DNA of 12,124 nucleotides. Origin: Stramenopiles sp. TOSAG23-3. Lineage: Eukaryota; Sar. A program made the position numbers and the translations under genes. This document shows positions 1 through 7,100 of this stretch, in pieces. The notes under the pieces are model-generated. The model ran no database searches. It was given only the letters and a program-made list of their open reading frames with translations, and had not been told where the DNA came from. Position 1 is the stretch's first letter. Each line of letters starts with the position of its first letter. Where the stretch lies: assembly GCA_900128585.1 (NCBI GenBank), contig LT642708.1:1-12124 (forward strand), read 5' to 3'.

Positions 1-382
1 ACAATATTTAAAGTTTTTGCGATAAAATTATTTAATGATTTTTTATATTTTATACCTTGTAACAGTGTCCTATATAAATATGATACTATCTATTATATCA
101 AATTATTTAGAAGAAGAGAACGAACAACAGGAAAACAAGAAGAAGAAGAACAACAAAAAACGAAGAAGAAAGAAGAAGAAGAAGTACGAACAACCACCAC
201 CAACACACAACGACGACGACGGACGAGTGTCACATTTTCTTCATTTCATTCATTACACCAACCAACCAAACACAAACCTATTTGAAACAAGTTGCGTGGA
301 AGAAAAGTTAGCAGTTGCTGTACAAAGTTATATGTTATGTGGAAGAAAACATATACTACTCTGTAAGGTATTCGAATCAACC
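1..382 (+). promoter_or_regulatory. AT-rich upstream region and probable 5' leader of PAM16
   Basis: This gene-free stretch precedes the PAM16 start. Its left part is AT-rich, followed by a purine-rich GAA/AAC tract at about 109-190, a short CAA/CGA-rich section, and then a less biased leader to the ATG at 383. A TTCATTTC near 241-248 fits the YTCATTYY initiator consensus known from oomycetes, but a single match of this kind is weak evidence. The frame of PAM16 stays open back to an ATG at 35, probably because the repeat composition lacks stop codons. An in-frame ATG at 332 would add only 17 residues. No separate gene is supported here. Confidence 0.45.
109..190. repeat. Purine-rich GAA/AAC low-complexity tract
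   Basis: The plus strand is almost pure purine with interspersed C: imperfect GAA triplets broken by CAA and AAC. It lies about 190-270 bases upstream of the PAM16 start, with GAA on the coding strand. The longest clean runs are only a few triplets, so it resembles a diffuse microsatellite rather than a precise array. Confidence 0.8.
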
Positions 383-808
383 ATGGCGTGGCAAAGAATA
401 GCTGCACAGGTAATTATTACAGCAACCCAGGTTGTTGGGAAAGCGTTCGTGCAGGCGTACCGACAGGCCGCGGTGAATGCTGGTAAAGAAGGTGCCAAAG
501 CGGCCGGTGGGATAGTGAAAAGGGGGCAGATGACGGAAGGTGAAGCGCTACAAATATTGAATGTAAAAAAGCTGCCGGACGGGGAGCTGCCAATACGGGA
601 AGAGGTGGAAGACAATTATCTAAAGTTCTTCGAAGCGAACGATCCTGCGCAGGGCGGATCGTACTATTTGCAGTCTAAATTTTTCAGGGCACACGAATTT
701 CTGGAGCAACATCGTTTGGAGTTAGAAGAAGAAAAGGCGAATGAAGAAGCCAAGGCAGCTAGTGCAACGGACGATAGCGGGGGCCCAGATGAAAAGAAGT
801 CAGGCTGA
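383..808 (+). CDS. PAM16: Mitochondrial import motor subunit PAM16/TIM16 (J-like protein)
   Basis: The 141-aa product matches the Pam16/Tim16 (Magmas) family. In known systems this protein sits on the matrix face of the inner membrane, pairs with the J-protein Pam14/Tim14 and restrains its stimulation of mtHsp70 at the TIM23 channel. The start at 383 gives the family-type opening MAWQRIAAQVI, a hydrophobic N-terminal segment with a VVGKAF motif. After a variable Ala/Gly/Lys linker comes the degenerate J domain: EALQILNV, an NYLKFFEANDP segment, then the diagnostic GGSYYLQSK. The HPD triad of true J proteins is absent, as expected. The loop reads NDPAQ where yeast and human have NDK-type residues, and there is a short insertion after ILNVKKL. 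The charged tail (EEEKANEEAKAA) is longer than usual. An in-frame ATG at 332 would add 17 residues, but homologues begin at the position chosen. It converges on the mL40 gene. Confidence 0.93.
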   Translation: MAWQRIAAQVIITATQVVGKAFVQAYRQAAVNAGKEGAKAAGGIVKRGQMTEGEALQILNVKKLPDGELPIREEVEDNYLKFFEANDPAQGGSYYLQSKFFRAHEFLEQHRLELEEEKANEEAKAASATDDSGGPDEKKSG

Positions 809-965
809 TATTCTTGCATAAATTCGTACCCATACAACATCATTCTTTACGTAGATTACTAAGGTGTACGATTATATTATTTTGTTAAACGTTAAGCACG
901 TCGTGTGCACGGGCACGCAAAATTGTTTTTGTTTTCTTCCTCAGAGGGCGTCTGTGGCGTCGCGT
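809..965. other. Short convergent intergenic spacer (two 3' ends)
   Basis: These 157 bases lie between the stop codons of PAM16 (+) and mL40 (-). They must hold both 3' UTRs and polyadenylation signals unless the transcripts overlap. The left half is AT-rich. I see no convincing AATAAA signal on either strand and no gene. Confidence 0.6.
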
Positions 966-1412
966 TTAATTGTTCTTCCCTCGTTTAAAATCGGGAATGG
1001 GGGGGGTCTCAACTAATACTCTCCTGTCCAGGTCTGGAAGGGACAGGTCTGGGGTCCTTGCAAAGGCTTTACACTCCTCGGGCAACGCTTCGATTGCATC
1101 ATGCATACACTGTAAACGAATTTGCCGTGCTTTCTCTTGTGCCAAATACCTCTCTCGGAAACGCTTGTTGTACTCTTTCATTGCCTCGTGATATTCTACT
1201 TTTTCTTCCTCAGTCATTCTATCATCAGTCTCGTCCGGTATAGAGTTTAAAATCTTCAAACAGAGCCTCATGTTAGCGTCATGCTGCTTTCCGACTTGGG
1301 CCATATCAATCTCCCCCGAACCTTTTTTCGATGCGGCAGCTGACAGGCCCCTCCTGCATACACTAGCGCGGAAAGTCCGCGACGTAGTGCACAACATGGT
1401 GGTACAAAACAT
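966..1412 (-). CDS. MRPL40: Mitochondrial large ribosomal subunit protein mL40
   Basis: The 148-aa product opens with a likely mitochondrial presequence (about residues 1-30) rich in Arg, Ser, Thr and Ala and lacking acidic residues (SRTFRASVCRRGLSAAASKK). The remainder is a charged helical protein: an acidic DETDDRMTEEE segment, an EYHEAMKEYNKRFRERYLAQEKARQIR helix, an EALPEE turn, and a C-terminal RTPDLSLPDLDRRVLVETPPIPDF stretch. This order matches the mL40 family (Pfam MRP-L28), where a long helix is followed by a Pro-Glu turn, a DPSLFP-like segment and a terminal TPPIP motif. Its role would be a structural part of the mitoribosome. The start is an ATG; a second in-frame ATG lies five codons in. 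The match is by motif order rather than strong identity, so another small mitoribosomal helical protein is the main alternative. Confidence 0.72.
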   Translation of the reverse strand: MFCTTMLCTTSRTFRASVCRRGLSAAASKKGSGEIDMAQVGKQHDANMRLCLKILNSIPDETDDRMTEEEKVEYHEAMKEYNKRFRERYLAQEKARQIRLQCMHDAIEALPEECKAFARTPDLSLPDLDRRVLVETPPIPDFKRGKNN

Positions 1413-1603
1413 TATCTTTCCAACGGTTTGCCTTTCCGTCTCCTTTACGATTGTTCCTCGTTACAGAAAATCCGCGTGCACGAAGTAACCGTTTCTGATC
1501 TTTCTTAAACTTCCAATCTCTTGTATGATCACAATACGAAACATGCAAAAGTTTATTCAATCAAACAGAGTGGCAAAATTTCTACTTCAATTTTTTTAAA
1601 AAT

Positions 1604-1757
1604 TATTTTTATTATTAAATAATAATTATTATTATTTATTATTGTTCTTCTTCAGTTGTATTCCCTTGGTACGGTAATACATACAGTAAAATTAAATAAT
1701 AATAATAATTATAAAAAAAATTAATAATAATAATAATAATAAAAAAATAAATAATAG
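1604..1757. repeat. (ATT/AAT)n low-complexity AT-rich tracts
   Basis: Two blocks of imperfect TAA/TTA triplets (about 1604-1642 and 1693-1757) flank a short mixed segment. Because ATT and AAT runs occur on the same strand they form many small self-complementary stretches. Similar tracts recur near 3466-3483 and 3881-3960, so this is a general property of the spacers here. Confidence 0.8.
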
Positions 1758-1775
1758 GCGAGACAGACGACTACT

Positions 1776-1793
1776 ACTAGTACTAGTACTAGT
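1776..1793. repeat. 18-bp perfect palindrome made of three ACTAGT units
   Basis: ACTAGT, itself palindromic, is repeated three times in tandem without interruption, so the whole 18 bases equal their own reverse complement. It lies about 125 bases past the MORN gene stop in its direction of transcription. It may be a chance expansion or part of a 3' region; no function is evident. Confidence 0.85.
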
Positions 1794-1917
1794 CTAAAAT
1801 AAAATAATATTAATAAATACGTGTCATTCTTTCTCGTATTTTTTTTGTGTACTGCGCCTGCTAAGGTACGCACCCCTATTATACTTTGTACAAGAACTGC
1901 TGCGGTCCCCAACAACT

Positions 1918-3279
1918 TCACACGACTTCTGGCTGTGCCGGTTTCCCGGCTTCCTCTACGACACTCTTCACGCTTTCTGCCTGACTTGCCGCGCTGCGTA
2001 CGCTAGCCCCACTGCTCGGCCGGCTTTTACTGCCACTACTATATCGACTGCTGACGCTACTTTTGCAACTTTTACTGGAACGGCCGCTTTTATTGCTTTT
2101 CGTACTCTTTTTGCTCTTCGTCGACTTGGATGACCTTTTGCTTTTCGTGCTTTTGGAGGAAACATAACTGCTAGTCGTAGACATATTGTCTTGCAAGTGG
2201 GATGCTTCCGTGCCATCGTCGTCAAAATGGCCATCAACGTCTCCCATCTGCGACATGGTCTCCGACGCGTTTGCCAAATCGTCCTGCTCATCCTGTATAA
2301 ATTTTAAGGATGCCAACTGCTCCTCTTTCTTCCCTTTCTTCTCTCTCAACGCCTCTTCTCTGATTTTCTTTTGCATCAAGTAGCTCTTGTACTTTTCTTT
2401 GCTTGACCAAATATTGTCTGCGTTAACTAGTTTTTCATGCTCCATCTGTATGCTTAGCACCCGCCCGTCCCCATAATAAAGTAGTGCCTTCCCATGTGGC
2501 TTCCCGTAATGCCATCCTCCGTCGTACATAGTTCCATCGGCAAAGGATTTTTTCCCCTGTCCGTGGTGCTTTCCCTTCGACCACATTCCATCGTATTTGG
2601 CACCGTCGTTGGGCCATACCTTTACGCCGTAGCCTTCGGGTTTATTCATATTGTAATTTCCTTTGTACTTTGTGCCGTCGATTAACCGCATCAAACCATT
2701 CCCATGCTGCTCGTCCTTGTACCAATTGCCTTTGTAATAATTGCCATTGTGCCAAGTGTACTTTCCTATTCCGTGGCGAAAACCACGTTTCCACTTCCCT
2801 ACATACACTGCCCCGTCTGTCCACGTCATTGTTCCCATGCCATGAGGAAGGCCACGATCCCAGTCCCCTTTATACTCGTTCCCGCTCGCCCAAGTGTATG
2901 CGCCTTTTCCGTGCCTAAAGTTGTGTTTCCAGTCACCTGCGTACTGGTCGCCGTTAACGGCATAGAACGTGCCTTTTCCGTGGAACGTATCCTCCTCATA
3001 GTCCCCGTCGTATTGGGCACCGTCGGGATATTCACCTAAACCAACCCCTGTCCTAACTCCTTTCTCCCAATCCCCATCGTAGCTCTCCCCATCTACGTAT
3101 TCCATGCGCCCTTGACCGTGAGGGTATTTCTTATAATTTTGCCACTCCCCTTCATACCTTCGGCCGTCTTCTAGCCATTTCGTTCTCCACGTAACCGGTG
3201 GGGTGATCACCAGTGACTTACACCCGTGCTGGCTAATTCGTTCGTAATAATAATCAAAACACTCAAACAGGCAATTCAT
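1918..3279 (-). CDS. MORN-repeat protein with Ser/Lys-rich C-terminal tail
   Basis: The 453-aa product has a short N-terminal region (residues 1-40, with YYY and LVITPP segments) followed by ten consecutive MORN repeats of 23-25 residues (about 41-273), each of the form YxGxW..G..HGxG.....DG. MORN arrays fold into elongated beta-hairpin rods that act as scaffolds, for example in radial spokes and at cortical membranes. After the repeats comes a charged, probably helical linker (about 285-330, QKKIREEALREKKGKKEEQ), an acidic patch (DGHFDDDGTE), and a disordered tail (about 365-435) of repeating SSKSTKSK-type units. The protein has no catalytic domain such as a PIP kinase and no membrane segment. 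Flagellar radial-spoke (RSPH1-like) and cortical scaffold roles are both possible; I cannot choose between them. The ATG is the first in the frame. It is divergent from the large ankyrin/RGS gene. Confidence 0.9.
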   Translation of the reverse strand: MNCLFECFDYYYERISQHGCKSLVITPPVTWRTKWLEDGRRYEGEWQNYKKYPHGQGRMEYVDGESYDGDWEKGVRTGVGLGEYPDGAQYDGDYEEDTFHGKGTFYAVNGDQYAGDWKHNFRHGKGAYTWASGNEYKGDWDRGLPHGMGTMTWTDGAVYVGKWKRGFRHGIGKYTWHNGNYYKGNWYKDEQHGNGLMRLIDGTKYKGNYNMNKPEGYGVKVWPNDGAKYDGMWSKGKHHGQGKKSFADGTMYDGGWHYGKPHGKALLYYGDGRVLSIQMEHEKLVNADNIWSSKEKYKSYLMQKKIREEALREKKGKKEEQLASLKFIQDEQDDLANASETMSQMGDVDGHFDDDGTEASHLQDNMSTTSSYVSSKSTKSKRSSKSTKSKKSTKSNKSGRSSKSCKSSVSSRYSSGSKSRPSSGASVRSAASQAESVKSVVEEAGKPAQPEVV

Positions 3280-3584
3280 AATGATTGTGCCTTACGATTA
3301 CTGCCAACTGTTGGGTTCAACGATTATGTTATCTCTTTTTACGGAACATGTTTCATCATGCGACAAAGTATACTGAAGTGGTAGTCCTTCGACAACTAAA
3401 AACGTTTTGCTGGAAACACTGTAGTATTATTAATATTATTATAATATATATTACGAACTTTTTTTAATAATAATAATAATTATTTGTTACTATCAGTATT
3501 ATAAATACTACCAACTCTCGTAGTAGTATTACATATATAAATAACAAATTGTTTGTTTATTTATTATTTTTTTTCTCCTCCCTC

Positions 3585-3650
3585 CAAACAATTGTTGTTG
3601 TTGTTTGCTGTTGTTTGCTGTTTTGCTTTTGTTTGCTTTTGTTGTTCTTG
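3585..3650. repeat. T/G-rich low-complexity block with short tandem repeats
   Basis: A GTT-triplet run leads into two tandem copies of the decamer GTTGTTTGCT and then degenerate GTTTGCTTTT copies. It lies in the divergent spacer, about 530-590 bases upstream of the ankyrin/RGS gene. Confidence 0.75.
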
Positions 3651-3824
3651 ATGATTTGTAGGATTTGGGTTATTGCTAGGTACTGCTTCCCGTATTCTTC
3701 TAAATAGCAGTTTCTCTTCTTCTCTCATCATCAACGTACTTTTGCGGCGGGGTAATTTTTATCCGGTAAATTAATGATGCTGTGCCCATTGAAACGACTG
3801 CTCTGTTCTTCCGCGTCGTCGGGG

Positions 3825-3857
3825 GGTACCTGGTACCATACGCCTCGTAGTCTATGA
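3825..3857. repeat. Small palindrome cluster (GGTACC pair, then TACG/CGTA)
   Basis: GGTACC-T-GGTACC (3825-3837) is a perfect inverted repeat around a central T. One base later TACG-CCT-CGTA (3839-3849) forms a second one, followed by GTCTATGA (3850-3857). The TACG...CCTCGTA...GTCTATGA order recurs with two insertions at 9733-9773 in the other divergent spacer. Confidence 0.7.
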
Positions 3858-3880
3858 ATGAGATAATAAATATAAAAAAT

Positions 3881-3960
3881 CATAATTATTATTAATTATT
3901 ATAGAACAATAATTATTATTATTATTAATTAAACTAATTATATATTATTATATTAGAAAT
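3881..3960. repeat. (ATT)n/(AAT)n AT-rich tract
   Basis: Nearly pure A/T sequence of imperfect ATT and AAT triplets with several self-complementary segments, interrupted by a short GAAC. It lies 220-300 bases upstream of the ankyrin/RGS start and is probably a nucleosome-poor spacer; this is inferred from composition only. Confidence 0.7.
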
Positions 3961-4177
3961 TAATAGTCGTCTTCTATTGGTAATAATAGAAATTGGCTAG
4001 TTATTTAAAATACAGTTAACCAACTTTCGTTCTCGATAAGCCGTCGTACTTCTCGCAAAAAATTAACAAAGAAGGTGTTAACATGTCGCTCGCTTCCTTG
4101 CCACTATAAAGTATTTTTGAAATTTATTGAACTCTGTTATGCATTAGGAACGCATCGATTGCTTTTCAGTCACCGCT

Positions 4178-7100
4178 ATGGCCGATGATATGGAGGCTGT
4201 TCGGCAGATGGACGCGGCGGCGCGGAAAAAACGCCGCGCTATGCATGGTATTGCAGGACAGTTGAGCGCTTCGGGTTACCTGCCACCCTTGCCCCTTCCA
4301 ACCCCGGAACTAGGCTTTGACGAAGAAATTCGATTCGGTAGCCTTGCTTGTGTGAAAAAGGCACTACGAAGGCGGGGTCTATCACTAAATTCTATCGGAC
4401 TTAAGGGTCACGACCGGCTCACCCACTTGGGAAAGCGGCTAAAAATAGCCCTGGCCCGTGAAAAAGAGGCACTGGACGAAGCAGCTTTGTGCAAAGAGCT
4501 GAAAGATCGTGGAAAGTCCATCGTAACAGTCGGTGTGCTAGGTAGGGAAAGGACGAAACTGCTGGCGCAGCGATTGCACGAATATAGGAGCAAGGAGTTG
4601 CTCCGCCAGCAGGCCCAGGAGAAAATTGAGATTTGGAAAAATATTGCCGGGGCAAGCCCAGTAGCACGGAAGAAAACGTTTCAAGATTACAATAAGGAAA
4701 AGTATTTGAAACTGTTCAGTGCAGCAATTTCCATAAATAATTATCCGGAGGTGCAGCGTTTGATAGAAATAGGCTGCGACCCAAATTTTGAGACAAAAGC
4801 AAACCATACAGCTCTTCGGCAGGCAGCTACTTTCAACAGAATAGAGCTGACGAAATGGCTTGTAGCAAACGGGGCAGAGGTTGATTTCCAAGGCAGCACC
4901 GGGGTAACGGCGCTTATTATTGCCTCTGCGCTGGGGTATACGGAAATGATCAATTTGCTTATTTCTTTGGGGGCAAAGGTTGACTTTGAAACGGACACTC
5001 GAAGGACTCCGTTAATAGCTGCGTGCAAAGAAGGGCGAGAGTCGTCGGTCATGGTACTCCTTCGGGAACGTGCAAATGTAAACAAACAAAACGGGGATGG
5101 GATGACCCCCCTAATGGTGGCGGCGGTGCACCAGCAGATGCACGTCATGCGCTTGCTCTTGCAGCATGAGGCAGATGTTGACATTGCAGATAATGATGGA
5201 CGGGACGTTCTCACGGTAGCAAAGTTGGCTCACGCGCACAAGGCCCTAGATTTTTTGAAAAAACATATTGGAAAACGGCCACAAGAGTGGAAGAAAAGGC
5301 AAAGGGCTAAATCACGAGACTTGGGCAACAATGAAGGAAAAAAGAAGGATGCTAATGAAAGCGTAAACAAACGTTTGCACGTCGACAAAGTGGCACAGAA
5401 TGCTGTTATTGGGAATGATTTTGATACCGTGGTACGACTGATTCGAAGGCGCATGGTTTCCCCCAACCTCGAAACACATGCTGGTGAGACGCCGCTAATG
5501 CGGTCCAGTTGGTATGGGCGCTTGAAAGAGATGGAAATTTTTCTTGCTATGGGCGCTGAAGTCGATTACCAAAACCAACGCGGGCGGAGTGCCTTGATGT
5601 CTGCCGCGAAAAACAATCAAGCGGCAGCAATAGAATTGCTTGTGAGTTGGGGCGCATATTTGCAGCTTGAAGATGCTGATGGGTGGACCGCTTTGATGCT
5701 TGGGGCTGAGAACGGCTCTACCCAAGCGGTCGAAACGCTGATCCAGCATGGTGCGTTTGTAAACCACCGTAACGCCTTCGGAAAAACTGCCTTTGTAGCG
5801 GCCATTGGTTCTGGTCAAGGGTCCACAGCTAGTATTTTGATGCCCAGGGACGCTGCAATGAGCGTGCTCGAAACGACGGTCGCAAAGTTGGCCCACAAAG
5901 GCCTCATCGGGATGGACGATGGAGGAAGCAGCAGTGCCGATGTACAGGCCCTTATAGATAAGGGCATACCTACCGCAGATCCGTTTGGTAACGGCGACAG
6001 TCCGGGTGCGGCAACTTCTCCAAGCATACTTACCAAGGGCATGAAAAAGGTTCGGAAAACTGACATTGTCGAAATAGCGCGCGAAGTTGCCGAGGACGTA
6101 GACGAAGCCATCGTGGAACGCTTGCAAGAGGAAGCGATACAGCGAGGGAGCATCGAGGCTGCACGAAAACGGGGACGAAGGGAGGCCGTGACAGACATTC
6201 AATATTCACCGTTGAAGAACGTCCCAAAAGAACGCGCAGTAAAGATTGACCCGAAAGCCTTTACGTTCAGCATGGACATATGTGAAAACGTTCTTGATGG
6301 GATGCGCGAGCGATTGTCCGGGGTTCAAAAACGCCTTCAAAAGATCGTCGAAGACGGTGGCACAGTACCGGAAGTGCACCTTGATTACTTTGATGATCCA
6401 GCCGAGCTGAAGATGGCCGCGTTTTATATCAGTACTGGGGAGAATTTTAACGCAGCCAAAATGCTGAAAGAAAGCTTAAAGATGCAACGGGAGCGTTTCG
6501 GGGAAACTCATTACGAGGTTGCAAAGTCTTTGAATGTATGGGGGGGGCTTTATTCAGCCCTGGGGAAGTTTGACAAAGCCGTTGTTTTGCATGGACGGGC
6601 GAAAAAGATTCTGGTGCACAACCACGGTCACATGCATATTGACGTCGCCTCAACGTTTGACATGCTCGTGAATGCTCTCTGCGGCGCTCACCAGTACGAA
6701 GAAGCCATTATTGTTTGTGAAAGGCAGTCCAAGGTCTTGCGACGAAAATTAGATCGTCATCATCCCCTGTGCCAGCAAATGAGCAAGTTAGCGCGCATGG
6801 CAGAGAAAAAAGACTCTGCTTATGCAAAGGAGGTCGAAAAATCGAAAGCCTTGGAAATAAAAGATCTGGAAAAGAAGCGAATTGCAATGCTCAAGGAAGA
6901 GGAGGCCAAAGTATTGTGGGGGGACCGCAACAAGGGGAAATCGTTAATAGACGCGTTCAAAGATGAGCTGCCCCCGGAAGTCAAACGCCTTCTGACTATG
7001 GAGTCATTGCAGCAATTGTTGGCAAAGGATACCCTTTTTGTATCATTTTTCAAAAAATACGCAAGGTACGCATTCTTTAAGTTTGAGCTTCAATTCTTTT

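Larger units (their letters stand above)
1413..1917. promoter_or_regulatory. AT-rich spacer: mL40 upstream region and MORN gene 3' region
   Basis: Both flanking genes are on the minus strand, so this stretch carries the mL40 5' region (lower coordinates) and the MORN gene 3' end (higher coordinates). About 1413-1560 has coding-like composition. An out-of-frame ATG at 1560 on the minus strand opens a frame that overlaps the mL40 start, so it could act as an upstream ORF if transcribed. From 1580 to 1760 it is dominated by AT trinucleotide repeats, followed by an ACTAGT palindromic array at 1776-1793. No RNA gene or conserved protein is visible. Confidence 0.55.
3280..4177. promoter_or_regulatory. 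Divergent intergenic region between the MORN and ankyrin/RGS genes
   Basis: This 898-bp spacer must contain the promoters of two genes that point away from each other. Next to the MORN start lies an 11-bp inverted repeat, CCAAC-T-GTTGG, at 3304-3314. AT-triplet tracts lie near 3421-3483 and 3881-3960. A T/G-rich block with two copies of GTTGTTTGCT lies near 3585-3650. A palindromic GGTACC-T-GGTACC sits at 3825-3837, followed by TACG-CCT-CGTA at 3839-3849. Two ATTGG (inverted CCAAT) pentamers occur near 3976 and 3991. Just before the ankyrin/RGS ATG the sequence GCTTTTCAG resembles a 3' splice site, so a 5' UTR intron is conceivable. No reading frame here encodes a recognisable protein. Confidence 0.6.

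Noticed and set aside
361-385. A TTCGAAT segment before PAM16 that resembles a tRNA T-loop
   Set aside because: The flanking bases do not form a five-pair T stem, and no acceptor, D or anticodon arms could be placed around it.
3285-3467. A 60-codon plus-strand frame beside the MORN gene start
   Set aside because: Its first codon is TTG rather than ATG, it ends in AT-repeat sequence (INIIIIYITNFF), and it lies in the MORN promoter region. Not a credible eukaryotic gene.
3881-3960. AT-triplet tract as a replication origin or CRISPR-like array
   Set aside because: The repeats are imperfect triplets without spacers or a regular period, and the same tracts recur in other spacers. Simple low complexity explains them.
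4741-5815. Possible bacterial origin or horizontal transfer of the ankyrin region
   Set aside because: The ankyrin repeats are continuous with TPR, RGS, IQ and WW modules that are typical of eukaryotes, and base composition does not change at the boundaries.
5495-6202. A 235-codon minus-strand frame inside the ankyrin/RGS gene
   Set aside because: It is entirely antisense to well-supported ankyrin repeats; its length reflects the codon bias of the sense gene, and its product shows no domain.
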